Below, piece by piece: positions 9,011-16,047 of a stretch of DNA of 16,142 bases (its first letter is position 1; each line of letters opens with the position of its first letter). A model generated the notes under the pieces. That model was given only the letters and a program-made list of their open reading frames with translations, was not told the origin of the DNA and ran no database searches. Made by a program: the position numbers and the translations under genes. Origin of the DNA: UBA1801 sp035353395 (GTDB lineage Bacteria; Acidobacteriota; Holophagae; Holophagales; Holophagaceae); assembly GCA_035353395.1 (NCBI GenBank), contig DAOPZL010000062.1, positions 1 through 16,142 on the forward strand, in the 5' to 3' direction.

Positions 9011-9044
9011 CTGCCCCCGGGCTTCCGGAGAAGACCAGGGGCAG
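9011..9044. terminator. Possible bidirectional stem-loop between cheD and rplY
   Basis: The 73-nt convergent gap holds CTGCCCC (9011-9017) and GGGGCAG (9038-9044), a 7-bp stem around a 20-nt loop that contains a smaller CCGG-GCTT-CCGG stem. No T-run follows on either strand, so it is not a textbook intrinsic terminator. It could stop or stabilise both converging transcripts. The call rests on position and base pairing only. Confidence 0.3.
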
Positions 9045-9065
9045 TCAGTCGGTGAAACCGGGAAG

Positions 9066-9734
9066 CTACTTCTTCTCTTCCTTCTTGGCCTTGGGGGCGG
9101 CAGCCTCGGGAGCAGCCTCGGCCTCGCCTTCGGCGGGAGCTCCCGCGGGGGCGAGCTCTTCCTCGGCAGCCTTGCCGTGCACGGAGCAGACCACGTTGTG
9201 GGCATCTCCCAGCAGGGTGACGTGGGCATCGAGCTTGATCTGGTCGAGGCGGACGGAGTCGCCCACGGCGAGGTTGTCGACGTTCACGTCGATGTGGCCG
9301 GGGATGAAGCCGGGCAGGCATTCCACCTCGATGCTCCGGTGGACGAAGTCGAGGAGGCCGCCTTCCTTGACGCCCAGGGGGGTACCCTTGAGCACGATGG
9401 GCACGTGGACGCGAACCTTGTGGGTCGGGTCGACGCGGATGAAGTCCAGGTGGACCAGGCGGCCGGTCACGGCATCGCGCTGAACGTCCTTGATGATGAC
9501 GTGCCGCTTGATCTCCGTGCCCTCGCGCTGGAGATGCAGCATGGAGTTGCTGCCCGTCTCGCTGGCCAGGACCCGGGCCACGATCTTGGGGCTGATGGCG
9601 ATGGAAACGGCGGGCTCGTTCAGGCCGTAGATGGTGGCCGGGATGAGTCCGTTCTTGCGGAGTGTGCGGCTGGCGGACTTGCCGACCCGGTCGCGCTTGG
9701 CGACGACGATGGTATCGACGACGGATGTGCTCAT
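9066..9734 (-). CDS. rplY: Large ribosomal subunit protein bL25, CTC form
   Basis: A 222-residue 5S rRNA-binding protein of the long (TL5/CTC) type. The N-terminal bL25 domain (about 8-97) shows AKRDRVGKSASRTLRKNGLIPATIYG and LVHLDFIRVD; the C-terminal CTC beta domain (about 100-190) has VHVPIVLKG, GFIPGHIDVNV and GDSVRLDQI. An Ala/Glu/Lys-rich tail (190-222) ends in EEKK and is probably disordered. The start is well supported: AGGAGGA at 9738-9744 precedes the ATG, whereas the longer upstream frame is non-conserved. In many bacteria this gene lies between prs and pth; neither is beside it here. It is divergent from mrp across 215 nt. Confidence 0.96.
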   Translation of the reverse strand: MSTSVVDTIVVAKRDRVGKSASRTLRKNGLIPATIYGLNEPAVSIAISPKIVARVLASETGSNSMLHLQREGTEIKRHVIIKDVQRDAVTGRLVHLDFIRVDPTHKVRVHVPIVLKGTPLGVKEGGLLDFVHRSIEVECLPGFIPGHIDVNVDNLAVGDSVRLDQIKLDAHVTLLGDAHNVVCSVHGKAAEEELAPAGAPAEGEAEAAPEAAAPKAKKEEKK

Positions 9735-9949
9735 GGTTCCTCCTACCAGGCTGCCGGATGCAGCCCTCTCGTTGGGTTCGAGGCCTGGCGGCCCCTGCCC
9801 GGAAATCGGGCGAACCACCAGGATATCGTGCGGAAATCCCGAAGGCCAGCGGATGTTTCCGGAGGAGGCCCGGGCGATATACGACGTTCATCACGCCCGT
9901 CCCCGGTGACGTCCACGGATTCCGTGGCACCCTGGAGGAAGGAGCGATC
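9735..9949. promoter_or_regulatory. Divergent rplY/mrp intergenic region with leader hairpins
   Basis: This 215-nt gap must carry start signals for both rplY (leftward) and mrp (rightward). In the rplY leader, GGCTGC-CGGAT-GCAGCC (9749-9765) is a perfect 6-bp hairpin ending 4 nt before the rplY Shine-Dalgarno. A second, GCCCG-GAAAT-CGGGC (9797-9811), lies further upstream. On the + strand a weak TTTCCG/TATACG pair with 16-nt spacing occurs near 9852-9879. No convincing consensus sigma-70 promoter is seen in either direction. mrp has GGAGGAAGGA at 9934-9943. Confidence 0.45.
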
Positions 9950-10972
9950 ATGACCAAGGTGAGCCGCGCGGCGATCTACGATGCACTCAGCAACTGCCAG
10001 GTCCCTGGAACGGACGCGACGCTGATGACCCTGAAGGCCGTCAAGGCCATCGAGGTGGACGGGGATCGCGCCGTCATCGACCTGGCCCTCCAGGACGTCT
10101 ACCGGGACCGGGAGGGCGCCCTCCGCAGCTTCCTGGCGAAACGGCTGGCCGGGACCTCGCTCGAGATCCGCTTCCGCTGGGAACCCACGCCGGAGGCCCA
10201 GTCCAGGAACCTGCTCCAGGACGTGAAACGCTGCGTCATGGTCGGCAGCGGCAAGGGGGGCGTCGGCAAGAGCACCATCGCCGCCAACCTGGCCTGTTCC
10301 CTCGCGATGGACGGCCTCAAGGTGGGCCTCCTGGACGCGGACCTCCACGGCCCCAGCATGGGCATGATGTTCGGGATCAAGGACGGCCCCGAGGGCACGG
10401 AGGAAGGCAAGATCCTGCCCATCCGGAAGTTCGGCTTGAACCTCATGTCCATGGCCTTCCTGGTGGACGAGGACCGGCCGGTCATCTGGCGGGGACCCAT
10501 GCTGAACAAGGCCCTGACCCAGTTCCTCGGGGACGTCCTGTGGGGCGACCTGGACCTGCTGCTCATCGACCTGCCCCCGGGCACGGGCGACGTCCAGCTC
10601 TCCCTCATCCAGAACGCCAAGGTGGACGGCGCCATCGTCGTGAGCACCCCCCAGGACGTGGCCTTCCTGGACGCGAGGAAGGCCATCGGGCTCTTCCAGA
10701 CCGCAAAGATCCCCGTGGTGGGCGTCGTCGAGAACATGTCCAGCTTCCTCTGCCCCCACTGCGGACAGGAGACGCAGATCTTCGGCCACGGCGGCGTGCG
10801 CGCGGCGGCCCAGCGCATGGGCCTGCCCTTCCTCGCCGAGGTGCCCATCGACCTCCAGATCCGCACCGGCAGCGACGAGGGAACCCCCCTCGTGACGAGC
10901 CACCCCGGCAGCCCCCAGGCCCTGGTCTTCAACGAGATGGCGGCCCACCTTCGGAAAGTCCTGAAGGTGTAG
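9950..10972 (+). CDS. apbC: Mrp/ApbC-family Fe-S cluster carrier ATPase
   Basis: A 340-residue cytoplasmic P-loop ATPase that holds and transfers Fe-S clusters. The deviant Walker A motif GSGKGGVGKST spans 99-109; the switch-type motif LLDADLHGPS (127-136), the WRGPM motif (180-184) and IDLPPGTGD (206-214) are all diagnostic of the family. CPHC at 268-271 supplies the two cysteines that bridge a cluster across the dimer. The N-terminal about 85 residues correspond to the MIP18-like domain but lack its usual DPE-type signature, so this part is diverged. The start is supported by GGAGGAAGGA 6 nt upstream. The carbamoyltransferase-like gene follows after 24 nt and is probably cotranscribed, although no functional link is evident. 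Confidence 0.93.
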   Translation: MTKVSRAAIYDALSNCQVPGTDATLMTLKAVKAIEVDGDRAVIDLALQDVYRDREGALRSFLAKRLAGTSLEIRFRWEPTPEAQSRNLLQDVKRCVMVGSGKGGVGKSTIAANLACSLAMDGLKVGLLDADLHGPSMGMMFGIKDGPEGTEEGKILPIRKFGLNLMSMAFLVDEDRPVIWRGPMLNKALTQFLGDVLWGDLDLLLIDLPPGTGDVQLSLIQNAKVDGAIVVSTPQDVAFLDARKAIGLFQTAKIPVVGVVENMSSFLCPHCGQETQIFGHGGVRAAAQRMGLPFLAEVPIDLQIRTGSDEGTPLVTSHPGSPQALVFNEMAAHLRKVLKV

Positions 10973-10996
10973 TCTCCACATCCGGATGGCGACGAC

Positions 10997-11836
10997 ATGA
11001 ACTTCCTGGAAATCGGCGATTTTTCGGAAACACAGGTGCTCCGCGTCTTCGCGCGCGCCGGCCGCATCGATTCGGAACCGTCCCCCCTGCGGGACCGGAA
11101 CGTCTGGATGCTGTTCCCCGAGAGCAGCATCCGGACCCGCACGACCTTCGAACTGGGGATCGCCCAGCTCGGGGGCCGCGGCGTCCTCTTTCCCCCGGAA
11201 GTCCTCGAGCGCAAGGAGGATTTCCGGGATCTCGTCGCCTACCTGGAGAGCTGGATCCATCTCGCCGTCATCCGCCATCCCAGCTTCGAGCTCGTGAAGC
11301 GCTTCGCCGACCTGGCGCCCTTCCCGGTCGTCAACGCCATGACCCGGCGGAACCATCCCTGCGAGATCCTGTCCGACCTCTACGCGTTCTCGCGCCTGCG
11401 TCCCGACTGGCGGACCGCGCGCTACCTGTTCGTCGGAGCGGCGGGAAACATCTGCGACACCTGGCTGGAGGCCGCCAACCTGCTCGGGTTCCCCATCACC
11501 CAGGCCTGCCTCCCGCAGTACCGCTCTTCCGTGACGGGCCCGACCCTCGACTTCACGGAGGACCTCGAACAGGCGATCCGGACGGCGGATATCGTCCTCA
11601 CGGACGGGCTGGTTCCCGAGCTCCGGAACGAGGAGTATTTGTCCCGCTACCGCATCACGGCCTCGCTCATGTCGAAGGCGCGGCCGGGCGCCCTGTGCAA
11701 TCCTTGCCCGCCCTTCACCCGGGGAGGAGAGGTGTCCGAGGACCTCGTCGAGTCGGCCTGTTTCGTCGGGCACGGGTTCAAGGCGAGCCTGCTGGCCGTC
11801 CAGCAGGCGATCATGCTCGAATGCCTGGAAGGGTGA
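10997..11836 (+). CDS. Aspartate/ornithine carbamoyltransferase-family protein, short
   Basis: A 279-residue member of the ATC/OTC fold family, shorter than the usual 300-330. The carbamoyl-phosphate site is recognisable: SIRTRT (44-49) in place of the common STRTR motif, K73/E74 in the mobile-loop region, and HPCEILSDL (120-128), which is OTC-like. In the second half, NPCPPFTRGGE (235-245) mixes OTC Cys-Pro and ATC P-x-x-R-G-x-E features. It could make citrulline or carbamoyl-aspartate, or act on another amine; the substrate cannot be fixed from these motifs. No arg or pyr gene is nearby. The Shine-Dalgarno is weak (CGGATGG). It ends 10 nt before the converging MBL gene. Confidence 0.8.
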   Translation: MNFLEIGDFSETQVLRVFARAGRIDSEPSPLRDRNVWMLFPESSIRTRTTFELGIAQLGGRGVLFPPEVLERKEDFRDLVAYLESWIHLAVIRHPSFELVKRFADLAPFPVVNAMTRRNHPCEILSDLYAFSRLRPDWRTARYLFVGAAGNICDTWLEAANLLGFPITQACLPQYRSSVTGPTLDFTEDLEQAIRTADIVLTDGLVPELRNEEYLSRYRITASLMSKARPGALCNPCPPFTRGGEVSEDLVESACFVGHGFKASLLAVQQAIMLECLEG

Positions 11837-11846
11837 AGACCCAGGA

Positions 11847-13232
11847 TCAGATCTCGAACTCCTGATGCATCTCCGGGATCTCGGATCTCGCCCCTTGCCG
11901 GTCGAGCGCATCCCGCAGGGCGAGGGCGGATTTCGGCTCGCCGTGGACGAGGAAGGTGAGGGCATCCCTGCCCGAGCCTTCATGCCACTTCAGGAGGGTG
12001 CCGTGGTCCCCGTGGCCCGAGAAACCGTTGATGGTGTGGATCCGGGCGCGGACCGGCACCTCCTGTCCGAAGAGCCGAAGGGAGCGCGCGCCGTCGATCA
12101 GGGAACGGGCGGGCGTGCCGGACGCGGCGTAGCCGACGAAGACCACGGCACACTCGGGCCTGGGCAGGAGCTGTTCCAGGTGGTGCATCACGCGCCCCCC
12201 CGTGCACATGCCCGATCCCGCCAGGATCACGGCACCCCTGCGGACATCGTTGATGGCCCTGGAATCGAACCGGTCCCGGGTGAAGGAGAGCCCCTCGAAG
12301 GCGAAGGGATCGCGCGCCCTGAGCACGTTCATGGCGTGCTGGTCGAAGCACTCTGGATGCCTGCGGAAGATCTCCGTCGCGGTGGAGGCCATGGGGGAAT
12401 CCAGGAAGATCCGGAGCCCCGCCGGGAGGCGCTGGTGCTCCAGTCCCTCCCGGATCCCGTAGACGACCTCCTGGGCCCGCTCCAGGGCGAAGGTGGGCAC
12501 GACCACGTTCCCGCCGTCCTTCACGGCGTCGCCCACCACGCGGAAGAATTCCGCCGCGGTTTCCAGGACGCTCCGGTGCGTCCGCCCGCCGTAGGTGGTC
12601 TCCATGACGACCACGTCGGCCGCGGGACAAGGGGCGGGATCCCGGACGATCGGATGGTGAGGACTGCCCAGGTCCCCGGAGAAGACGAGCCTGCGGGACC
12701 CGGCTTCCACCAGGATGCTGGCGGATCCCAGGATGTGGCCCGCCTCCCTGAAGGTGGCCTTGATCCCCTTCCCCAGCTCGCAGGGGGTGTCGTAGGGAAC
12801 CGTGATGGAGAAGCGCTCGAGGGCAGCTTCCACATCCAGGCTGTCGTACAGCGGCTCCTCGGGCAGATGGCGGTAGCGGTCCCCCCGGTCCCGGTGGCGC
12901 TTCGCCCGCTCGGCATCTTCCTCCTGCAGCCGGGCCGAATCCATCAGCACGAGCCGGGCCAGTTCCTTCGTCGCGGGGGTGCAGGCCACCTTGCCCCGGA
13001 ACCCCTGCTTCACGAGCAGGGGGATCCGCCCGCAGTGGTCGAGATGGGCGTGGGTGAGGAGCAGGATATCGATGGAGGCAGGGTCGAATCCGAAGCTCCG
13101 GCCGTTCTCCTCCCGGGACTCCCGGCTTCCCTGGAAGACCCCGCAGTCCACCAGGAGGCGGACGGTCCCCGTGTCCAGCAGGTGGCAGGAGCCCGTCACT
13201 TCCCCGGCGGCCCCGTGAAACGAGATGCGCAT
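11847..13232 (-). CDS. Metallo-beta-lactamase fold beta-CASP/RMMBL RNase-type protein
   Basis: A 461-residue cytoplasmic protein related to the CPSF73/Ysh1-like bacterial nucleases. The MBL motifs are complete: HAHLDHCG (61-68) with both zinc sites, H166 in AGHILGS, and D187 in FSGDLG. The beta-CASP insert follows (about 210-370) with METTYGG, FLDSPMA and ILAGSGMCTGGR. The C-terminal RMMBL segment has INGFSGHGDH (401-410) and H430 in LVHGEP. It probably cleaves RNA, but the substrate is unknown. Start: AGGAGGAACC directly precedes the ATG, and upstream frame is non-conserved. It lies 68 nt downstream of the MglA-fusion gene on the same strand, so an operon is likely. It is convergent with the carbamoyltransferase gene, with no room for a terminator. 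Confidence 0.92.
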   Translation of the reverse strand: MRISFHGAAGEVTGSCHLLDTGTVRLLVDCGVFQGSRESREENGRSFGFDPASIDILLLTHAHLDHCGRIPLLVKQGFRGKVACTPATKELARLVLMDSARLQEEDAERAKRHRDRGDRYRHLPEEPLYDSLDVEAALERFSITVPYDTPCELGKGIKATFREAGHILGSASILVEAGSRRLVFSGDLGSPHHPIVRDPAPCPAADVVVMETTYGGRTHRSVLETAAEFFRVVGDAVKDGGNVVVPTFALERAQEVVYGIREGLEHQRLPAGLRIFLDSPMASTATEIFRRHPECFDQHAMNVLRARDPFAFEGLSFTRDRFDSRAINDVRRGAVILAGSGMCTGGRVMHHLEQLLPRPECAVVFVGYAASGTPARSLIDGARSLRLFGQEVPVRARIHTINGFSGHGDHGTLLKWHEGSGRDALTFLVHGEPKSALALRDALDRQGARSEIPEMHQEFEI

Positions 13233-13258
13233 GGTTCCTCCTCTGTCGAATCGAATCC

Positions 13259-13272
13259 CGGGGACTTCCCCG
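13259..13272 (-). other. Intercistronic stem-loop
   Basis: CGGGG-ACTT-CCCCG forms a short GC-only hairpin in the 68-nt gap between the fusion gene stop and the Shine-Dalgarno of the MBL gene. There is no T-run. It could slow 3' decay or be chance in GC-rich DNA. Confidence 0.25.
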
Positions 13273-13300
13273 AATCTTCCGGAGCGGAGTCTCCCGGCTC

Positions 13301-15679
13301 TCAGCTCCCTGCCGAGGCGAGCAGGTCGCCCAGGGCCTGCTTGAGCTTCTTGAGGTCGAAGGGTTTGCCGAGACTCGGCAGGTGGGTGCGCTCCAGGAAC
13401 TCCCGCGTCTCGGGGTCGAAGCTGTCGCCGGTGGTGTAGAGGATCCGCCTCGCCATGGCCGGCTGGTATTCCCTGATCCACTCGTAGAGCGGGATCCCGG
13501 AGAGGCCCGGCATCCGGATGTCGGAGACGATGAGGTCGAAGGATTCGACCTGCAGTTTCTGGATGGCCTCGGCCGCCAGGCCGCAAGGCCTCACCTCGCA
13601 TCCCCACGCCGCGATGGCGTCCGCCAGGCACTCCACCAGGTAGGTCTCGTCATCCACCACCAGCACCTTCTTGCCCGAGAGGCTGGGGGGCTCCGACGAG
13701 TTCATCGCGCCGTCGATCATCGGAAACTCCAACAGGAATGCATTGCCGACTCCTTCCTGGCTCCGCACGGATATCCTGCCGCCGTGCGCCCTGACGACGC
13801 CGGCGGCCACGCAGACGCCCAGGGAGGACGCGTCGGTCGCGCTGGCCAGCTCGAAGATCCGCCCCGTTTCGGGGTCGTCGATGGCGGCGCCCGTGTCCTG
13901 GACGATGACCTGGACCCCGCTGCCCGCCGCCCTCGTGCCGGCCTTCACCTGCCTGGCGGACGAGCGGCTCGATACGTGGACCGCGCTGCGGAGGAGATTC
14001 ACCAGCGCCTCCCTCGCCTGCTCCACGTCCAGCCCGATCTCCGGAACATCCGGGGAGCAGGCGTAGTCCACGGTCACGCCCGCGGCCGCGGCTTCCCCCT
14101 CCATGCGCCTGGCGGCTTCCTGGAGCAGGGTGTTGATCTGTGCCCGCTCGCAGCGGAGCGACGAGGGAGCCACGACCATGAGGAGGGGCTTCAGCAGGTT
14201 CTGGGCGGAATCCACCGCCTGGAAGAGCCTGGAGAACCGGGCGAGCACCTGGGGATCCCGGACCTCCTCCATCAGCAGGCCCTTCTGGAGCAGGATCGGG
14301 CTCAGCCGGTTGGCAAGCTCGTTGAACATCGGCGGCATGATGCGGCAGAGCATGTCGCCCGATTCGAGGGAGGCCACCCGCTTCTCCAGCGCCCGCTGGT
14401 CGCCCACGTCCCGGATCAGGGCGGAGAAGGCCAGCACCCGCTCGTCTCCTCCCCGGATGGGCGCATAGGTGGCCGTGGCGGGAAATTCAGTCCGGTCCTT
14501 GCGCAGGCGCGAAGTCGGCACGTCCTTGATCAACTGACCCTTGCCCACCACCGCGATGATCTGCTCCCATTCGCCGGCCCGGAAGGGGGGGGTGAGCTGC
14601 TGGACGGAATGCCCGACGATCTCGCTGCGCGTGTAGCCGAAGATCCTCTCCGCAGCCGCGTTCCAGGTCAGGATGCGCCCGTCGTGGCTGAAGGAGATGA
14701 TGGCCTCTCCCACGCTCTGGATGAGCCCTTCAAGGTAGCGCCGGGTCTTCAGGTTGTCCTGGTTGGCCCGCTCGAGCTGCGCGTAGAGCTGGGTGATCTC
14801 CTCGTTCTTCTTCTCCAGGGAATCCTTGGCCTGCTTGATCTCGGTGTATAGCCGGGCCGTCTCCATGTTGGACTTGAGGGCGTCTTCCAGCAGGTCCTGG
14901 GCTTCCGCGACCTTGTCCTTCGGGAGATCCGCCACGCTGACCCCGTCGTGGCGGAGCACCGTCGCCTCGGGCTCGGGCTCGTGCTCGGGCGTGGCCGTCT
15001 CCTCAGGCACGGAAAGCTCGCGCATGCTGTTCCGGATGTTGGTCTCGATGAGCGCGAGCATCTCATCGAAGTCCTGGATCTTCTTGTCCAGGTGGTATTT
15101 CCGGAAGGTCGTGCTCACGGTCTCCTTGGTGATCGCCTGGAAGGTGTCCAGAACCCCGAGCCCCTTGGGCGCGACGGATTCGAAGAAGGGCACGGAACGG
15201 AAGTTCAGGCGGCGGTTCATCACCCCCACCGGCATGGCGTCCGGGAGGTCCCGCTTGTTGTACTGGATGACGAAGGGGATCTGCTTGATGTTCAGCCGGT
15301 TCGCGTTGAGGTTGTGGTAGAGGTTGGACAGGGAGTCCACGTTCTCCTGCATCTTGGCTTCGCTGGAATCCGCCACGAACACGACGCCGTCGGCCCCGCC
15401 CAGCACCACGCGGCGGCTGGCGTCGTACTGGACCTGGCCCGGCACCGTGTAGACCTGGAGGTGGATCGCGTTCCCGTAGATGTAGCCCAGGTTGATGGGC
15501 AGCAGGTCGAAGAAGAGCGTCCGGTCCTCCTGGGTGTTCACGGAGAACAGCTCCCCCCGGCTGGCTTCGTGGCACATGGCGTGCAGGGCCTGGAGATTGG
15601 TAGTCTTCCCGGACAAGCCAGGACCGTAGTACACGAGCTTGAGCAGGATCTCATTGGCGCGCGTGTTGAACTGGACCAT
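13301..15679 (-). CDS. MglA-like GTPase fused to PAS, degenerate kinase core and receiver
   Basis: A 792-residue single-chain protein. Residues 1-200 are an MglA-type small GTPase: P-loop GPGLSGKTT (19-27), R53, the MglA-specific TVPGQ (78-82) in place of DxxG, NKRD (141-144) and G5 SVAPKGLG (168-175). G21, R53, T78, Q82 and N141 fall at the same numbers as the key residues I recall for Myxococcus MglA. A Glu/Pro-rich linker (225-240) and coiled coil (about 255-315) lead to PAS (315-425). The kinase-like part has FNELANRLSPI with N453 instead of His, R-S in place of the N-box Asn, DTGAAI for DxGxG and no glycine lid, so it should not be catalytic. The receiver (670-790) is intact: D676/D677, D720, T750 and K772. 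The ATG has only a weak GGAACC before it. The MBL gene follows. Confidence 0.93.
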   Translation of the reverse strand: MVQFNTRANEILLKLVYYGPGLSGKTTNLQALHAMCHEASRGELFSVNTQEDRTLFFDLLPINLGYIYGNAIHLQVYTVPGQVQYDASRRVVLGGADGVVFVADSSEAKMQENVDSLSNLYHNLNANRLNIKQIPFVIQYNKRDLPDAMPVGVMNRRLNFRSVPFFESVAPKGLGVLDTFQAITKETVSTTFRKYHLDKKIQDFDEMLALIETNIRNSMRELSVPEETATPEHEPEPEATVLRHDGVSVADLPKDKVAEAQDLLEDALKSNMETARLYTEIKQAKDSLEKKNEEITQLYAQLERANQDNLKTRRYLEGLIQSVGEAIISFSHDGRILTWNAAAERIFGYTRSEIVGHSVQQLTPPFRAGEWEQIIAVVGKGQLIKDVPTSRLRKDRTEFPATATYAPIRGGDERVLAFSALIRDVGDQRALEKRVASLESGDMLCRIMPPMFNELANRLSPILLQKGLLMEEVRDPQVLARFSRLFQAVDSAQNLLKPLLMVVAPSSLRCERAQINTLLQEAARRMEGEAAAAGVTVDYACSPDVPEIGLDVEQAREALVNLLRSAVHVSSRSSARQVKAGTRAAGSGVQVIVQDTGAAIDDPETGRIFELASATDASSLGVCVAAGVVRAHGGRISVRSQEGVGNAFLLEFPMIDGAMNSSEPPSLSGKKVLVVDDETYLVECLADAIAAWGCEVRPCGLAAEAIQKLQVESFDLIVSDIRMPGLSGIPLYEWIREYQPAMARRILYTTGDSFDPETREFLERTHLPSLGKPFDLKKLKQALGDLLASAGS

Positions 15680-15829
15680 GAGGTTCCATCCATATCCGGA
15701 GAATAGGATAGCCTACCAGGAGTGCCTGGGCCGGAAGGCTCCGTGTTAGAATCCGCTTCGCGCAGCATGCCCTCCGGGCGGAGTCCGTCATCCAAGGCGT
15801 TCCCTGCCTCGCTTGATCTGGAGCCACTC
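15680..15829. promoter_or_regulatory. Divergent region between the GTPase fusion gene and the repeat array
   Basis: This 150-nt stretch separates the leftward fusion gene from the rightward repeats. It should carry the fusion gene's promoter; on the minus strand an AT-richer stretch around 15694-15714 (TATCCTAT) is the best -10 candidate, without a clear -35. The + strand has a better signal, listed separately. A frame runs from a GTG at 15722 into the first repeat, but it has no Shine-Dalgarno and starts upstream of the predicted -10, so I do not call it. Confidence 0.4.
15744..15752 (+). promoter_or_regulatory. Candidate extended -10 promoter facing the repeat array
   Basis: TGTTAGAAT reads as an extended -10 (TGnTAGAAT), which can work without a strong -35; no -35 is recognisable. 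Transcription would begin near 15759, about 70 nt before the first mini-ORF start. This is a pattern match only. Confidence 0.35.
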
Positions 15830-15940
15830 TTGAGCAACGCGACCCACGTGGCCATCGTCGTCCCGGAAAGCCCCGAGGGGATGCGCGAGACGCCCATGGC
15901 GAGGCGGAGGAGCAAGCCCGAGCCGGGAGGCCCGCTGTGA
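15830..15940 (+). CDS. Tandem mini-ORF, copy 1 (36 aa, hypothetical)
   Basis: I do not recognise the product. TTG start with GGAG at 15820-15823 six nt upstream; the peptide begins MSNATHVAIVV and ends KPEPGGPL. The start is chosen because it lines up with the GTG starts of the next two copies. The peptide has no signal sequence; a short hydrophobic patch sits near residues 6-10, and the centre is Arg-rich (MARRRS). Its TGA overlaps the next copy's GTG (GTGA). Between copies 1 and 2 the differences do not favour third codon positions (about 12 first, 7 second, 6 third by hand), which argues against strong selection on the peptide. Confidence 0.3.
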   Translation: MSNATHVAIVVPESPEGMRETPMARRRSKPEPGGPL

Positions 15941-16047
15941 GCGTCCCGACCCACGTCGCCATCATCATCTCGGTATCCCCGGGGGGGATACGCGAGACTT
16001 CCACGACGCGCTGGGCAGACAAGCCCGAGCCGGGAGGCCCGCTGTGA
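15937..16047 (+). CDS. Tandem mini-ORF, copy 2 (36 aa, hypothetical)
   Basis: GTG start preceded by GGGAGG (15925-15930) at 6-nt spacing; this Shine-Dalgarno lies inside the 3' codons of copy 1 and helps encode its Pro-Gly-Gly. The peptide runs from MSVPTHVAIII to the same KPEPGGPL end. Start and stop overlap the neighbouring copies by four bases, the arrangement expected for coupled translation and the same as in the che operon of this window. Function is unknown. Confidence 0.33.
   Translation: MSVPTHVAIIISVSPGGIRETSTTRWADKPEPGGPL
15973..15991. repeat. Dyad inside repeat copy 2
   Basis: GTATCCCC-GGG-GGGGATAC is a perfect 8-bp inverted repeat with a 3-nt loop. In copy 3 (16080-16098) the innermost pair is lost, leaving 7 bp around 5 nt; in copy 1 only part of the stem pairs. 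It could be an RNA hairpin or a protein-binding dyad. Confidence 0.5.

Noticed and set aside
11865..13439. 524-codon + strand ORF opposite the MBL gene
   Set aside because: It is an antisense shadow; the minus-strand frame has complete MBL, beta-CASP and RMMBL motifs and a strong Shine-Dalgarno.
15722..15940. 72-codon + strand ORF from GTG at 15722
   Set aside because: No ribosome binding site, and it starts upstream of the candidate -10; the TTG at 15830 has a Shine-Dalgarno and matches the start position of the other repeat copies.
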